From: Lysobacter sp. yr284
GTDB lineage: Bacteria; Pseudomonadota; Gammaproteobacteria; Xanthomonadales; Xanthomonadaceae
Assembly (NCBI RefSeq): GCF_900107375.1
Contig: NZ_FNPT01000006.1
Span: 306,301-370,300, forward strand
Reading direction: 5' to 3'
DNA length: 64,000 nt
Numbering within the stretch: position 1 is the first letter of the stretch; each line of letters begins with the position of its first letter. The notes below the pieces were generated by a model, which saw nothing but the letters and a program-made list of their open reading frames with translations, was not told where the DNA came from and did not search any database. A program made the translations under genes and the position numbers. Of the stretch, positions 16,365-25,912 are shown piece by piece.

Positions 16365-17621
16365 ATCAAAGTCCTCGTCCTCGGCAGCGGCGTGATCGGC
16401 ACCGCCGCGGCCTACTACCTCGCCCAGGCCGGCCACGAAGTCGAAGTGATCGACCGCCGGCGCGCGCCGGCGATGGAGACCAGCTACGCCAACGCCGGCG
16501 AGGTCTCGCCGGGCTATTCGGCGCCGTGGGCCGGGCCGGGCGTGCCGCTGAAGGCGATCAAATGGCTGGCGATGCGGCACCGCCCGCTGGTGATCCGGCC
16601 CGCGCTGGATCCCGCGCTGTGGCGCTGGTGCCTGGCGATGCTGCGCAACTGCACCCACGCGCGCTATCGGATCAACAAGGGCCGGATGGTGCGGCTGGCC
16701 GAATACAGCCGCGACTGCCTGCGCGAGCTGCGCGCCGACACTGGCATCGACTACGACGCGCGCGAGCTGGGCACGCTGCAGCTGTTCCGGAGCCAGCGCC
16801 AGCTCGACGACGCCGGCAAGGACATCCAGATCCTGCGCGAGTCCGGTGTGGCCTACCAATTGCTCGACCGCGACGGCTGTATCGCGCACGAGCCGGCGCT
16901 GGCGCGGGTGCGCGAGCGGTTCGCCGGCGGCCTGCGCCTGCCCGGCGACGAAACCGGCGACTGCTTCAAGTTCAGCCAGAATCTCGCCGCGCTGGCGCAG
17001 GCGGCGGGCGCGCGCTTCCGCTTCGACACCCAGCTCACCGGCGTGGAAGCCGAAGGCGGGCGCTGGCGCCGCGTGCGCACCGACGCCGGCACGCTGGAGG
17101 CCGACGCCTGCGTGCTCGCGCTCGGCAGTTATTCGCCGCGCTGGCTGGCGCCGCTGGGGCTGCGCATCCCGGTCTATCCGGTGAAGGGCTATTCGCTGAC
17201 CCTGCCCATCGTCGATGCCGCCTGCGCGCCGGAATCGACGGTGATGGACGAGACCCACAAGGTCGCGGTGACCCGCCTGGGCGACCGCATCCGCGTCGGC
17301 GGCACCGCCGAGCTGGCCGGCTACGACCTGCGCCTGCACGAAGCGCGGCGGCGCACCCTGGCGCACGTGGTCGGCGACCTGTTCCCGGGCGGCGGCGACG
17401 GCGCGCGCGCCGAATTCTGGTGCGGCCTGCGGCCGATGACGCCCGACGGCACGCCGCTGCTCGGCGCCACCGCGGTGCGCGGCCTGTACCTGGCCACCGG
17501 CCACGGCACGTTGGGCTGGACCATGGCGGCCGGCACCGGGCGGGTGCTGGCCGACCTGATCTCGGGCCGCGCGCCGCAGATCGACCTGGAAGGGTTGGGC
17601 ATCGAGCGCTACGCGCGCTGA
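16365..17621 (+). CDS. dadA: D-amino acid dehydrogenase, apparent ATC start codon
   Basis: 418 residues if translation begins at ATC 16365. FAD-dependent oxidative deamination of D-amino acids, electrons going to the respiratory chain. The N-terminal dinucleotide fold reads (I/M)[18 protein letters not shown]; further DadA features are [33 protein letters not shown] and [14 protein letters not shown]. The ATC sits exactly where the family's initiator Met falls and has GGGAG 6 bp upstream. In this frame no ATG, GTG or TTG exists between the in-frame stop at 16269 and GTG 16392, which would delete the first strand and half of GxGxxG. No alanine racemase gene is adjacent. Confidence 0.9.
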   Translation: MKVLVLGSGVIGTAAAYYLAQAGHEVEVIDRRRAPAMETSYANAGEVSPGYSAPWAGPGVPLKAIKWLAMRHRPLVIRPALDPALWRWCLAMLRNCTHARYRINKGRMVRLAEYSRDCLRELRADTGIDYDARELGTLQLFRSQRQLDDAGKDIQILRESGVAYQLLDRDGCIAHEPALARVRERFAGGLRLPGDETGDCFKFSQNLAALAQAAGARFRFDTQLTGVEAEGGRWRRVRTDAGTLEADACVLALGSYSPRWLAPLGLRIPVYPVKGYSLTLPIVDAACAPESTVMDETHKVAVTRLGDRIRVGGTAELAGYDLRLHEARRRTLAHVVGDLFPGGGDGARAEFWCGLRPMTPDGTPLLGATAVRGLYLATGHGTLGWTMAAGTGRVLADLISGRAPQIDLEGLGIERYAR

Positions 17622-17723
17622 GGCGCGCGTAGCCGGCTTCGCGGACGTCGCGGCCGATATCGCGCCAGCTATTCGACGTCATGCCCGCGAACGCCGCAAT
17701 CCATGCGCGGCTGCGCTACTCGC

Positions 17724-18482
17724 TCACTTCAGCATCGGCCCCAGCTTGGTCCACACGTGATCGCGCAGCTTCGGCTGCGCCGCCGCGGTCGGGTGCAGGT
17801 TGTCGTTCTGGAAGTTGTTGCGGTCGGCCGCGACCGGTTCGAGCAGGAACGGCAGCAGCGGCGCCGAATGTGTCTGCGCCAGTTCGCGGTAGTTGCGCTC
17901 GAAGCCTTCGGTGTACTCGCGGCCCAGGTTCGGCGGCATGCGCATGCCGATCAGCAGCACCTGCGCCTTGGCCGCCTGCGCGGCCTGGATCATGCGCTCC
18001 AGGTTGGCCCGGCTCTGCGCCAGCGGCAGGCCGCGCAGGCCGTCGTTGGAGCCCAGCTCGATCACCACCACCGCCGGCCGGTTGCGCTGCAGTTCGCCGG
18101 CGATGCGCGCGGCGCCGCCGGCGGTGGTCTCGCCGCTGATGCTGGCGTTGACCACCCGCCAGCCCGGCTTGGCCTGGGCGATGCGCTGCGCGGTCAGCGC
18201 CACCCAGCCCTGCGGCGCGGCCAGGCCGTAGCCGGCCGACAGCGAGTCGCCCATGAACAGCACCGTGCGCTGGGCCTTGGCCGCGGGCGCCGCAGGCGCG
18301 GGTTTCGCGGCCGATGCGGGCTGCGCGGCCGCCGGCGCGGCGGCGAACGCGGCGGCGGCGAGCACGCCCGCCGCCAGGGCAGGACCGATGGCCCATTGAA
18401 GCCGGCGCCGCGGCCCCGCATATCCTTCGTTCGCGGCGCGCGCACCAAGGGCGCGCGGCGCGCCGAAACTCTTAAAGATCAT
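17724..18482 (-). CDS. tesA: Arylesterase / thioesterase I, GDSL family
   Basis: 252 residues. After a signal region with an Ala/Pro-rich linker (about 28-68) comes the SGNH hydrolase domain: block I FMGDSLSAGYG (catalytic Ser), block II NASISGETTAGG, block III ELGSNDGLRGLP, block V NDNLHPTAAAQ (Asp and His). This is the TesA layout of a periplasmic lysophospholipase/thioesterase. It is divergent from ybbA-ybbP with only 47 bp between starts, the same arrangement as tesA-ybbAP in E. coli. The N-terminus is longer than in E. coli, and the exact start is uncertain. Confidence 0.9.
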   Translation of the reverse strand: MIFKSFGAPRALGARAANEGYAGPRRRLQWAIGPALAAGVLAAAAFAAAPAAAQPASAAKPAPAAPAAKAQRTVLFMGDSLSAGYGLAAPQGWVALTAQRIAQAKPGWRVVNASISGETTAGGAARIAGELQRNRPAVVVIELGSNDGLRGLPLAQSRANLERMIQAAQAAKAQVLLIGMRMPPNLGREYTEGFERNYRELAQTHSAPLLPFLLEPVAADRNNFQNDNLHPTAAAQPKLRDHVWTKLGPMLK

Positions 18483-18529
18483 TTAATAACGTCTCCCGAA
18501 GATGCGGCGAGGCAAGCAGAAGGACGATC

Positions 18530-19294
<765 letters not shown>

Positions 19295-19295
19295 C

Positions 19296-21800
19296 ATGGG
19301 CCGCACGATCGCGATGGCGTGGCGCCAGCTGCGCCGCGACCTCAAGGCCGGCGATGTGCGCATCCTGCTCGCCGCGCTGGTGCTGGCGGTGCTGGCGGTG
19401 ACCGCGGTCGGCTTCGTCACCGACCGCGCCGAGCGCGCGCTGGCGATCGAGGCCAACCGCCTGCTCGGCGGCGACGCGGTGGTGCGCGCCGACCAACCCA
19501 TCGCCGGCAAGCTGCGCGCAGCCGCCAACGCGCCGGAACTGCGCCGCGCCGAGGCGACCGAACTGCAGACCATGATCCGGGTCGGCGAGCGCCTGCAGCT
19601 CGGCGACCTGCGCGCGCTCGGCGCGGGCTTCCCGCTGCGCGGCGCGTTCCGCATCGCGCAGCGCGCCGGCGGCGCCGAGCGCGACGCGCCCGGCGTGCCC
19701 GCGCCGGGCACGGTGTGGATGAGCCAGGCCGGCGCCGACACCCTGGGCGCCCGGATTGGCCAGGAGATCGCCATCGGCGACGCGCGCCTGCGCCTGGCCG
19801 CGCTGGTGACCCAGGAGCCCGACGCGTCGCTGGACTACTTCAACATCGCGCCGAAGGTGTTCCTCAACCTGTCCGACCTGCCGGGAACGGGCCTGATCCA
19901 GCCCGGCAGCCGCATACGTTATCGCCTGGTCGTGGCCGGCCCGGCCGCGGCGGTGGAGCGTTTCGTCGCCGCGGCCAAGCCCGCGCTCGGCCGCGGCCAG
20001 CGCCTGGAGACCATCGCCGACGCGCGCCCGGAAGTGCGCTCCGCGCTCGACCGCGCCGGCCGCTTCCTCGGCCTGGCCGCGCTGGTCTCGGTGGTGCTGG
20101 CGGCGGTGGCGGTGGCGATGGCCGCGCGCCGCCACAGCGAGCGCCACCTGTCCGGCACCGCGGTGATGCGCTGCCTCGGCGCCAGCCAGCGCACCCTGGT
20201 CGGCATCCATGTCGGCGAGATGGTGCTGCTGGGCCTGCTCGCCAGCGCGATCGGGGTGACGCTCGCGTTCGGCCTGCAATGGGCGATCGGCGGCTGGCTG
20301 GAGCAGTCGCTGAAGATGTCGATCCCGCCGGCCGGCCTGCTGCCGGCGCTGCAGGGCTTCGCCGTCGGCCTGGTGGTGCTGCTGGCGTTCGGCGCACCGC
20401 CGGTGCTGGCGTTGCGGCGGGTGCCGGCGCTGCGGGTGCTGCGCCGCGATCTCGACGCGACCGAGCCCAGCGCGTGGCTGGTCGCGCTCGCCGGCCTCGG
20501 CGGGCTGGCCGCGCTGCTGTGGTGGAAGGCCGGCTCGCTGCTGCTCGGCGCGTACATGCTCGGCGGGATCATCGCCACCTTCGCGGTGCTGGCGCTGTTG
20601 GCGCTGGGTCTGATCGTCGCGGTGCGGCGCCTGCGCTCGCGCCTGCGCGGCGCGCTGCGCTACGGCCTGGCCAACGTCAGCCGCCGCGCCGGCGCCAGCA
20701 TCGCCCAGGTCTCGGCGCTGGGCCTGGGCCTGATGGCGCTGCTGCTGCTGACCTTCGTGCGCACCGATCTGCTCGACCGCTGGCAACTGGCGCTGGCGGC
20801 CGACGCGCCGAACCGCTTCATCATCAACGTGCAGCAGGACCAGATGGCCGATGTGCGCCGCTTCATCGGCGAACAGGGCATCGGCGAACCGACCCTGTTC
20901 CCGATGATCCGCGCGCGCCTGGTCAGCCACAACGGCCAGGCGGTGACCGGCGACAGCTACGCCGCGCGCGGCGACCGCGCCAAGCAACTGGCCGAGCGCG
21001 AGTTCAACCTGTCGGTGGCCGATACGCTGCGCGACGACAACAAGATCGTCGACGGCGCGTTCTGGGCGCCGCGCAAGCTGGCGCAGCCGGAGGTGTCGGT
21101 CGAGGAAGGTTTCGCCGAAACCCTGGGCTGGAAGGTCGGCGACCGCATCGGCTTCGACATCGCCGGGCAGCCGTACGAGGCCAGGATCGGCAGCCTGCGC
21201 AAGGTCGATTGGGAAAGCTTCCGGCCGAACTTCTTCGTGATCGGCTCGCCCGGCTCGATGGACGGCTACGCCGCCAGCTACATCACCGCGATCAGCGTGC
21301 CGGCACAGGACACCCGCTTCACCTCGCAGTTGGTCGAGCGCTTTCCCAACCTGTCGGTGATCGATGTCGAGCAGGTGCTCAAGCAAGTGCGCAGCACCGC
21401 CGACCAGGTCTCGACCGTGGTCGAGGTGGTGTTCTATTTCTCGCTGTTCGCGGGCCTGCTGGTGCTGATGGCGGCGGTCAGCGCGAGCCAGGACGAGCGC
21501 CTGCTCGAAGGCGGGGTGATGCGCGTGCTCGGCGGCAGCCGTTGGCAGTTGCGGCTGGCGCAGGCCTCGGAGTTCGCGGCGATCGGGCTGTTGTCGGGGC
21601 TGGTCGCGGCGATCGCGGCCTCGGCGCTGGCCGGCGTGGTCGCGGTGAAGGTGTTCGACCTGCCGTGGGAGTTCGACTGGCGCATGGCCGCGGCCGGCGG
21701 CGCGGCGGGCATGCTGGCGGCGTTGGCGGCGGGGATGTTCGCGACCCGGCGGGTGCTGGATGCGCCGCCTTCGGTGACGTTGCGCGAGCTGCAGAACTGA
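19296..21800 (+). CDS. ybbP: FtsX-like ABC permease YbbP
   Basis: 834 residues. Ten predicted transmembrane helices in the YbbP pattern: one at the N-terminus (about 20-40), a large periplasmic domain, two FtsX/MacB-type bundles (about 255-440 and 690-820) with a second periplasmic domain between. PRRHSERHLSGTAVMRCLGA-like and EGGVMRVLGGSRWQLRLAQ loops are typical coupling regions. It works with YbbA. The substrate is unknown; related LolCDE/MacB-type systems move lipids or proteins in the periplasm rather than importing solutes. Confidence 0.92.
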   Translation: MGRTIAMAWRQLRRDLKAGDVRILLAALVLAVLAVTAVGFVTDRAERALAIEANRLLGGDAVVRADQPIAGKLRAAANAPELRRAEATELQTMIRVGERLQLGDLRALGAGFPLRGAFRIAQRAGGAERDAPGVPAPGTVWMSQAGADTLGARIGQEIAIGDARLRLAALVTQEPDASLDYFNIAPKVFLNLSDLPGTGLIQPGSRIRYRLVVAGPAAAVERFVAAAKPALGRGQRLETIADARPEVRSALDRAGRFLGLAALVSVVLAAVAVAMAARRHSERHLSGTAVMRCLGASQRTLVGIHVGEMVLLGLLASAIGVTLAFGLQWAIGGWLEQSLKMSIPPAGLLPALQGFAVGLVVLLAFGAPPVLALRRVPALRVLRRDLDATEPSAWLVALAGLGGLAALLWWKAGSLLLGAYMLGGIIATFAVLALLALGLIVAVRRLRSRLRGALRYGLANVSRRAGASIAQVSALGLGLMALLLLTFVRTDLLDRWQLALAADAPNRFIINVQQDQMADVRRFIGEQGIGEPTLFPMIRARLVSHNGQAVTGDSYAARGDRAKQLAEREFNLSVADTLRDDNKIVDGAFWAPRKLAQPEVSVEEGFAETLGWKVGDRIGFDIAGQPYEARIGSLRKVDWESFRPNFFVIGSPGSMDGYAASYITAISVPAQDTRFTSQLVERFPNLSVIDVEQVLKQVRSTADQVSTVVEVVFYFSLFAGLLVLMAAVSASQDERLLEGGVMRVLGGSRWQLRLAQASEFAAIGLLSGLVAAIAASALAGVVAVKVFDLPWEFDWRMAAAGGAAGMLAALAAGMFATRRVLDAPPSVTLRELQN

Positions 21801-21882
21801 GGCTGCGCGTTGTCCTGATCCGCCCGCTGCCTTCGCACGGGCAAGCGCTTCGCGGCGCCCTGGATTAAAGCATTCGCGGGCA

Positions 21883-21975
21883 GGCCCTTCTCCCGCAAAC
21901 GGGAGAAGGGCCGCGATCAACGCTTGGCTTTTGAAGCCCCTCTCCCCGTGCGGGAGAGGGACTGGGGTGAGGGCC
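21883..21975. repeat. Two CTCTCCC-type hairpin repeats
   Basis: A perfect 13-bp stem (GGCCCTTCTCCCG at 21883-21895, loop CAAA, complement at 21900-21912), then a second related hairpin (CCCTCTCCCCGTGCGGGAGAG region, about 21939-21960) ending in GACTGGGGTGAGGG. This is the dispersed intergenic repeat common in xanthomonads. It lies between ybbP and a convergent small gene and may end transcription of both. Confidence 0.75.
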
Positions 21976-21978
21976 GCC

Positions 21979-22236
21979 TCACACGCTCAACTGCGGTTCC
22001 GCCTCGAACCTGCGCGCATAGCCGCGCTCATCGGCCACCCGCTCGATTTCGCCGTCGGCCAGTTCCGGCGCCGCGTACACCGCGTAGACCACGTCGCCTT
22101 CGCGCAATCCCACGTGGTGCAAGCGATAGCGCGCCTTGCCGCTGCCGGTGTCCGGCGGATAGTGGCGCGGCGCGGTGCCGCCTTCCAGATCGAGTTCGCT
22201 GTTGTCGACGGTGCCGCCGACGAAGAGGGCTCGCAT
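21979..22236 (-). CDS. Conserved hypothetical protein, 85 aa
   Basis: Starts MRALFVGGTVDNSELDLEGG and ends in FEAEPQLSV; rich in beta-prone Tyr/Arg (HYPPDTGSGKARYRLHHVGL, DVVYAVYAAPEL). Soluble, no signal peptide. The ATG at 22236 has AGGAG 9 bp upstream, which decides it over the longer frame. I do not recognise a named family. Confidence 0.72.
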   Translation of the reverse strand: MRALFVGGTVDNSELDLEGGTAPRHYPPDTGSGKARYRLHHVGLREGDVVYAVYAAPELADGEIERVADERGYARRFEAEPQLSV

Positions 22237-22392
22237 TGCGCGACGCTCCTGTGCTGGACGAGGTTTCATCCTCGCGGCGGCGGCGTTGGCGCAGGATGAA
22301 GCGGATGTTGCCGCGATGCGAAATGCGCGAGGCCCTTCAGGCCCGATGCTCGTGTTTCAGGTCGCGGCGATCCGAGACACGAGCATCCAAAC

Positions 22393-23169
22393 TCACTCGC
22401 CCGGCGAGAGATGCCCCGAGAACACCCGGTGCTTCGGATGCAGCCGCAGCCACGCGGTCTGCGCGAGCAACGCGGCCGCGATGGCGACCGCGGTCCACGC
22501 CGCCACCGTCGCTCCGGGCAGGGCCGATTCGGATTGCTTCGCATACACCGCGGCCAGGCCCCACAGCGCCGCCAGCACGTAGCCGGCGCTGCCGCGCAGG
22601 CGCGCGTTCAAGGCCAGCAGCACCAGCGCCGCGGCGGCGAACAGGGCCAGGCTCCACGGCAGCATGGCGTCCACCGGCGCCAGCCGGTAGGCCACGATCA
22701 CCTGCGCGGTGTTCAGGAACGCCGCCAGCGACAGCCAGCCGGCGTGCAGCGACATCGCGAACTTCGCCCACAGCGCCTGTCCGGGCAGCGGGGTGGGATC
22801 GCGCGCCAGTACCGCCGCGGCCCAGGCCAGGCAGGCCAGGGCCAGCCAGATCGTCGCCAGCGCCAGCCAGAACCATTGCTGCGAGAACAGCGGCATCCAC
22901 AGCGCGGTCAGGGTGAAGCCGGCCGCGGCGGCGGGGCGCACCCGCTGCAAGGTGTCGTCCTCGCGCCGGCGCGACCCCAGTTGCCAGACGGCGAAGGCCA
23001 GATCGAGCAGGAAAATCAGGCCCCAGATCGCGAAGGCGTAGCCGGCGGCGACCAGCAAAGTGGGGTAACGGTCGGAGATTTCGCCGTTGTCGGGGCCGAA
23101 ATAGCCCTGTTGCGAGAACCAGGCCACCGCCGGCATCAATGCGGCCGCGACCAGCACGGGCAGGCGCAC
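22393..23169 (-). CDS. Multi-pass membrane protein, Trp-rich (TspO-like by remote resemblance)
   Basis: 258 residues with seven or eight hydrophobic helices and many tryptophans (GYAFAIWGLIFLLDLAF, ALWMPLFSQQWFWLA, LHAGWLSLAAFLN). The AGYxFxIWGLIF segment resembles bacterial proteins often annotated as tryptophan-rich sensory or TspO-like, but it is longer than true TspO (about 160 residues, five helices), so no function is claimed. GTG start at 23169 with GGAGCG 7 bp upstream. Confidence 0.72.
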   Translation of the reverse strand: MRLPVLVAAALMPAVAWFSQQGYFGPDNGEISDRYPTLLVAAGYAFAIWGLIFLLDLAFAVWQLGSRRREDDTLQRVRPAAAAGFTLTALWMPLFSQQWFWLALATIWLALACLAWAAAVLARDPTPLPGQALWAKFAMSLHAGWLSLAAFLNTAQVIVAYRLAPVDAMLPWSLALFAAAALVLLALNARLRGSAGYVLAALWGLAAVYAKQSESALPGATVAAWTAVAIAAALLAQTAWLRLHPKHRVFSGHLSPGE

Positions 23170-23269
23170 GGTGGGCGCTCCTTGCGTCGATTGCGATGGC
23201 CACACCCTAACCCGCAGCCGCGTAAAATCGGCGCGATGAACCTTTTCGCCCAACTGGCCAGTGCCCGCC

Positions 23270-24322
23270 ATGCGCGTTGACCGCTCCGACGACGCGCTCG
23301 ACACCCTGTTCCAACCCATCGCCGACGGCGTGCTGGCCTGGCCCGGCGAGGCCTTGTTCCTGCGCGCGCGCGACGGCGTCGGCCTGCGCCGGGCGCCGCG
23401 CCCGGGGCTGCTGTGCGAGCAGGACTTCAAACCCGCCGCCGACGCGCTGGAGCGCGGCGGCCTGGACGTGGTCGACCTGGAAACGTTGGACCCGCAGCGC
23501 CGGTTCCCGCTGGTGCTGGTGCTGCCGCCGCGCCAGCGCGAGGAGGCGCGCGCGCTGTTCGCCCAGGCCGTGGCGCGCTGCGCGCCGGGCGGGCGGGTGC
23601 TGGCGTGCCTGCGCAACGACGAGGGCGCGCCCTCGGGCGAGGACGACCTGGCCAAGCTGGCCGGCAAGGTCGGCAGCCTGTCCAAGCGCAAATGCCGCGC
23701 GTTCTGGACCGCGCCGCTGCAGGGCCCGGCCGATCCCGCGCTGCTGCGCGCCTGGTCGGCGCTGGACGCGCCGCGCGCGATCCTCGACGGCCGTTTCCTG
23801 AGCCGTCCCGGCGTGTTCGCCTGGGACCGGATCGACCCGGCCTCGGCCCTGCTCGCCGCGCACCTGCCGGCCGACCTGGCCGGCCGCGCCGCCGACCTGG
23901 GCGCCGGCTACGGCTATCTGTCGGCCGATCTGCTGGCGCGCTGCCCGCGCATCGTCTCGCTCGACCTGTACGAAGCGCAGGCGCGCGCGCTCGCGCTGGC
24001 GCGCCACAACCTGGACGGCGCGCGGGTGCCGGTGGAAAGCTTCTGGCACGACGTCACCGCCGGCCTGCCGCGCCGCTACGACGTCATCGTCAGCAACCCG
24101 CCGTTCCACGCCCAGGGCCGCGAGGAGCGCCCGGACATCGGCCGCCGCTTCATCCAGGTGGCGGCGCAATCGCTCGAGCGCGGCGGCCGCCTGTGGCTGG
24201 TCGCCAACCGCCATCTGCCGTACGAACAGGCGCTGGACGAGCACTTCGGCGAAGTCCGCACCGTCGCCCAGGACGGCGGCTTCAAGGTGGTGGAGGCGCG
24301 CGGCGCGCGGGGGCGGGCATGA
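23270..24322 (+). CDS. RsmC-like class I methyltransferase
   Basis: About 350 residues. The N-terminal half is a degenerate MTase-like domain (about 1-170). The C-terminal half is a functional SAM domain with motif I AADLGAGYGYLSADLLA, an acidic residue in SLDLYEAQ, and the N6/N2-methyltransferase motif SNPPFH. The two-domain layout and length match RsmC (16S rRNA m2G1207) and its paralogue RlmG; which position is modified is not resolved. ATG 23270 or the in-frame GTG 23261 could start it. Its stop overlaps the rsuA start, so rRNA methylation and pseudouridylation are coupled in one operon. Confidence 0.85.
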   Translation: MRVDRSDDALDTLFQPIADGVLAWPGEALFLRARDGVGLRRAPRPGLLCEQDFKPAADALERGGLDVVDLETLDPQRRFPLVLVLPPRQREEARALFAQAVARCAPGGRVLACLRNDEGAPSGEDDLAKLAGKVGSLSKRKCRAFWTAPLQGPADPALLRAWSALDAPRAILDGRFLSRPGVFAWDRIDPASALLAAHLPADLAGRAADLGAGYGYLSADLLARCPRIVSLDLYEAQARALALARHNLDGARVPVESFWHDVTAGLPRRYDVIVSNPPFHAQGREERPDIGRRFIQVAAQSLERGGRLWLVANRHLPYEQALDEHFGEVRTVAQDGGFKVVEARGARGRA

Positions 24323-25020
24323 AACTGGTCAAGCTGATCGCCAACCTCGGCTACGGCAGCCGCAAGGACGTGGCGGCGATGTTCCGCCAGGGCCGCGTCG
24401 CCGATCCCGACGGCGAAGTGCTGTACGCCGACGACCAGGTCGAACACGCCGCGATCCGCATCGACGGCGAGCCGCTGGACCCGCCGGCCGGGCTGGCGCT
24501 GATGCTGCACAAGCCGGTCGGCTACACCTGCTCGACCAAGGACCCGGGCCGGGTCGTCTACGACTTGCTGCCGCCGCGCTTCCGCCTGCGTTCGCCGTTG
24601 CTGTCGCCGGTCGGCCGGCTCGACCGCGACACCAGCGGCCTGCTGCTGCTGACCGACGACGGCGCGCTGCTGCACCGGATCGTTTCGCCGAAGGCCAAGC
24701 TCGGCAAGGTCTATGAAGCTATCTTGGCTCAGGACCTGCGCGGCGACGAGGCGGCGGTGTTCGCCAGCGGCGAGTTGATGCTGGAGTCGGAGAAGACTCC
24801 GCTGGCGCCGGCGGTCATGGAAACGCTGGAACCGCGGCGGGTGCGGCTGACCCTGACCGAAGGCCGCTACCACCAGGTGCGGCGCATGTTCGCCGCGGTC
24901 GGCAACCACGTGGTCGCGCTGCACCGCGCGCGCATCGGCGGTTTGTCGCTGCAGGATTTGCCGGGCGGGCAATGGCGCACGCTCGATTCCACCCATCTCG
25001 AGACCCTGTTCCGTGGCTGA
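24319..25020 (+). CDS. rsuA: 16S rRNA pseudouridine synthase (RsuA family)
   Basis: 233 residues. S4 RNA-binding domain at about 1-50 (KLIANLGYGSRKDVAAMFRQ), then the RsuA/RluB/E/F catalytic core with GRLDRDTSGLLLLTDDG holding the catalytic Asp, KVYEAIL, and the C-terminal motif EGRYHQVRRMFAAVGNHV. E. coli RsuA makes pseudouridine 516 in 16S rRNA. The short form with a single S4 domain favours RsuA over RluB/RluF. ATG overlaps the upstream methyltransferase stop; the 3' end overlaps the HAD gene by 8 bp. Confidence 0.9.
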   Translation: MKLVKLIANLGYGSRKDVAAMFRQGRVADPDGEVLYADDQVEHAAIRIDGEPLDPPAGLALMLHKPVGYTCSTKDPGRVVYDLLPPRFRLRSPLLSPVGRLDRDTSGLLLLTDDGALLHRIVSPKAKLGKVYEAILAQDLRGDEAAVFASGELMLESEKTPLAPAVMETLEPRRVRLTLTEGRYHQVRRMFAAVGNHVVALHRARIGGLSLQDLPGGQWRTLDSTHLETLFRG

Positions 25021-25729
25021 AACCTCCGTGGCTGAGACGTCCGCAGCGCTGGATTTCGTTCCCGACGCCGTGCTGTTCGACATGGACGGCCTGATGCTCG
25101 ACAGCGAGCAGGCGATGCTGGAGACCTGGCGCGAAGCCGCCGCGGCCGAGCGCTTGGTCGCGCAGGACGCGGTGTGGCTGGCGATGGTCGGCATGCACGA
25201 CCGCGCCAGCCTCGCCCACCTCAGCGGGCATTTCGGCGCCGACGCCGCGGCGCGCTTGCGCGACACCAGCTATCGGCTCTACGACGAACGCGTCGCCGCC
25301 GGCCTGCCGCGCAAGCGCGGCCTGCTGGAACTGCTCGACCTGCTCGACGCGCACCGCGTGCCCAAGGCGGTCGCGACCTCGACCCAGCGCCCGCGCGCGC
25401 TGGCCAAGCTGGCCGCGAGCGGATTGATCGAGCGCTTCGCCGTCGTCGTCGCCGGCAGCGACGTCGAGCATCCCAAGCCGGCGCCGGACATCTACCTGCT
25501 GGCCGCGCGCGAACTCGGCGTCGACGTGCGCCGCTGCGTGGTGCTGGAAGACTCCGAACCCGGCGTGCGCGCCGCGCTGGCGGCCGGGGCGACGCCGATC
25601 CAGGTGCCCGACCTGGTCGCGCCGGGCGCGGAACTGCGCGCGTTCGGCCACCGCATCGTGGCCTCGCTGGAACAGGCGCGCGGATTGCTGGAGCGGGTGC
25701 TGGCGCCGGGCGCAGCCCGGGCCGGCTGA
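25013..25729 (+). CDS. HAD-superfamily phosphatase (beta-phosphoglucomutase-like)
   Basis: 238 residues. Motif I FDMDGLMLDSE (nucleophile and acid/base Asp), helical cap with MVGMHDRASL, motif II VATSTQ, motif III Lys in HPKPAPDIY, motif IV VVLEDSEPGVRAA. This is subfamily IA with a C1 cap, as in phosphoglycolate phosphatase or beta-phosphoglucomutase. Substrate unknown. The first 30 bp are a near-perfect tandem duplication encoding MAETS-VAETS, giving two GTG starts (25013 and 25028). It overlaps rsuA by 8 bp, so it is co-translated. Confidence 0.9.
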   Translation: MAETSVAETSAALDFVPDAVLFDMDGLMLDSEQAMLETWREAAAAERLVAQDAVWLAMVGMHDRASLAHLSGHFGADAAARLRDTSYRLYDERVAAGLPRKRGLLELLDLLDAHRVPKAVATSTQRPRALAKLAASGLIERFAVVVAGSDVEHPKPAPDIYLLAARELGVDVRRCVVLEDSEPGVRAALAAGATPIQVPDLVAPGAELRAFGHRIVASLEQARGLLERVLAPGAARAG

Positions 25730-25912
25730 GCGGCCGCACGCGCCACGGCTCCACGTATCGCTGAGCCGCCGCGCCGGCGTGCGTGCGACCTGGGCCTACT
25801 GAGGGCGGGCCATTTCGAGCTGTCGGTCGAGCGTCGTTCCAGGGCTCTGGACACCGTCGCGCTGCCGACGGGGCGGTCTCTGCGCAAGCGTGAGGACGCG
25901 GCCGCGCCCTAT

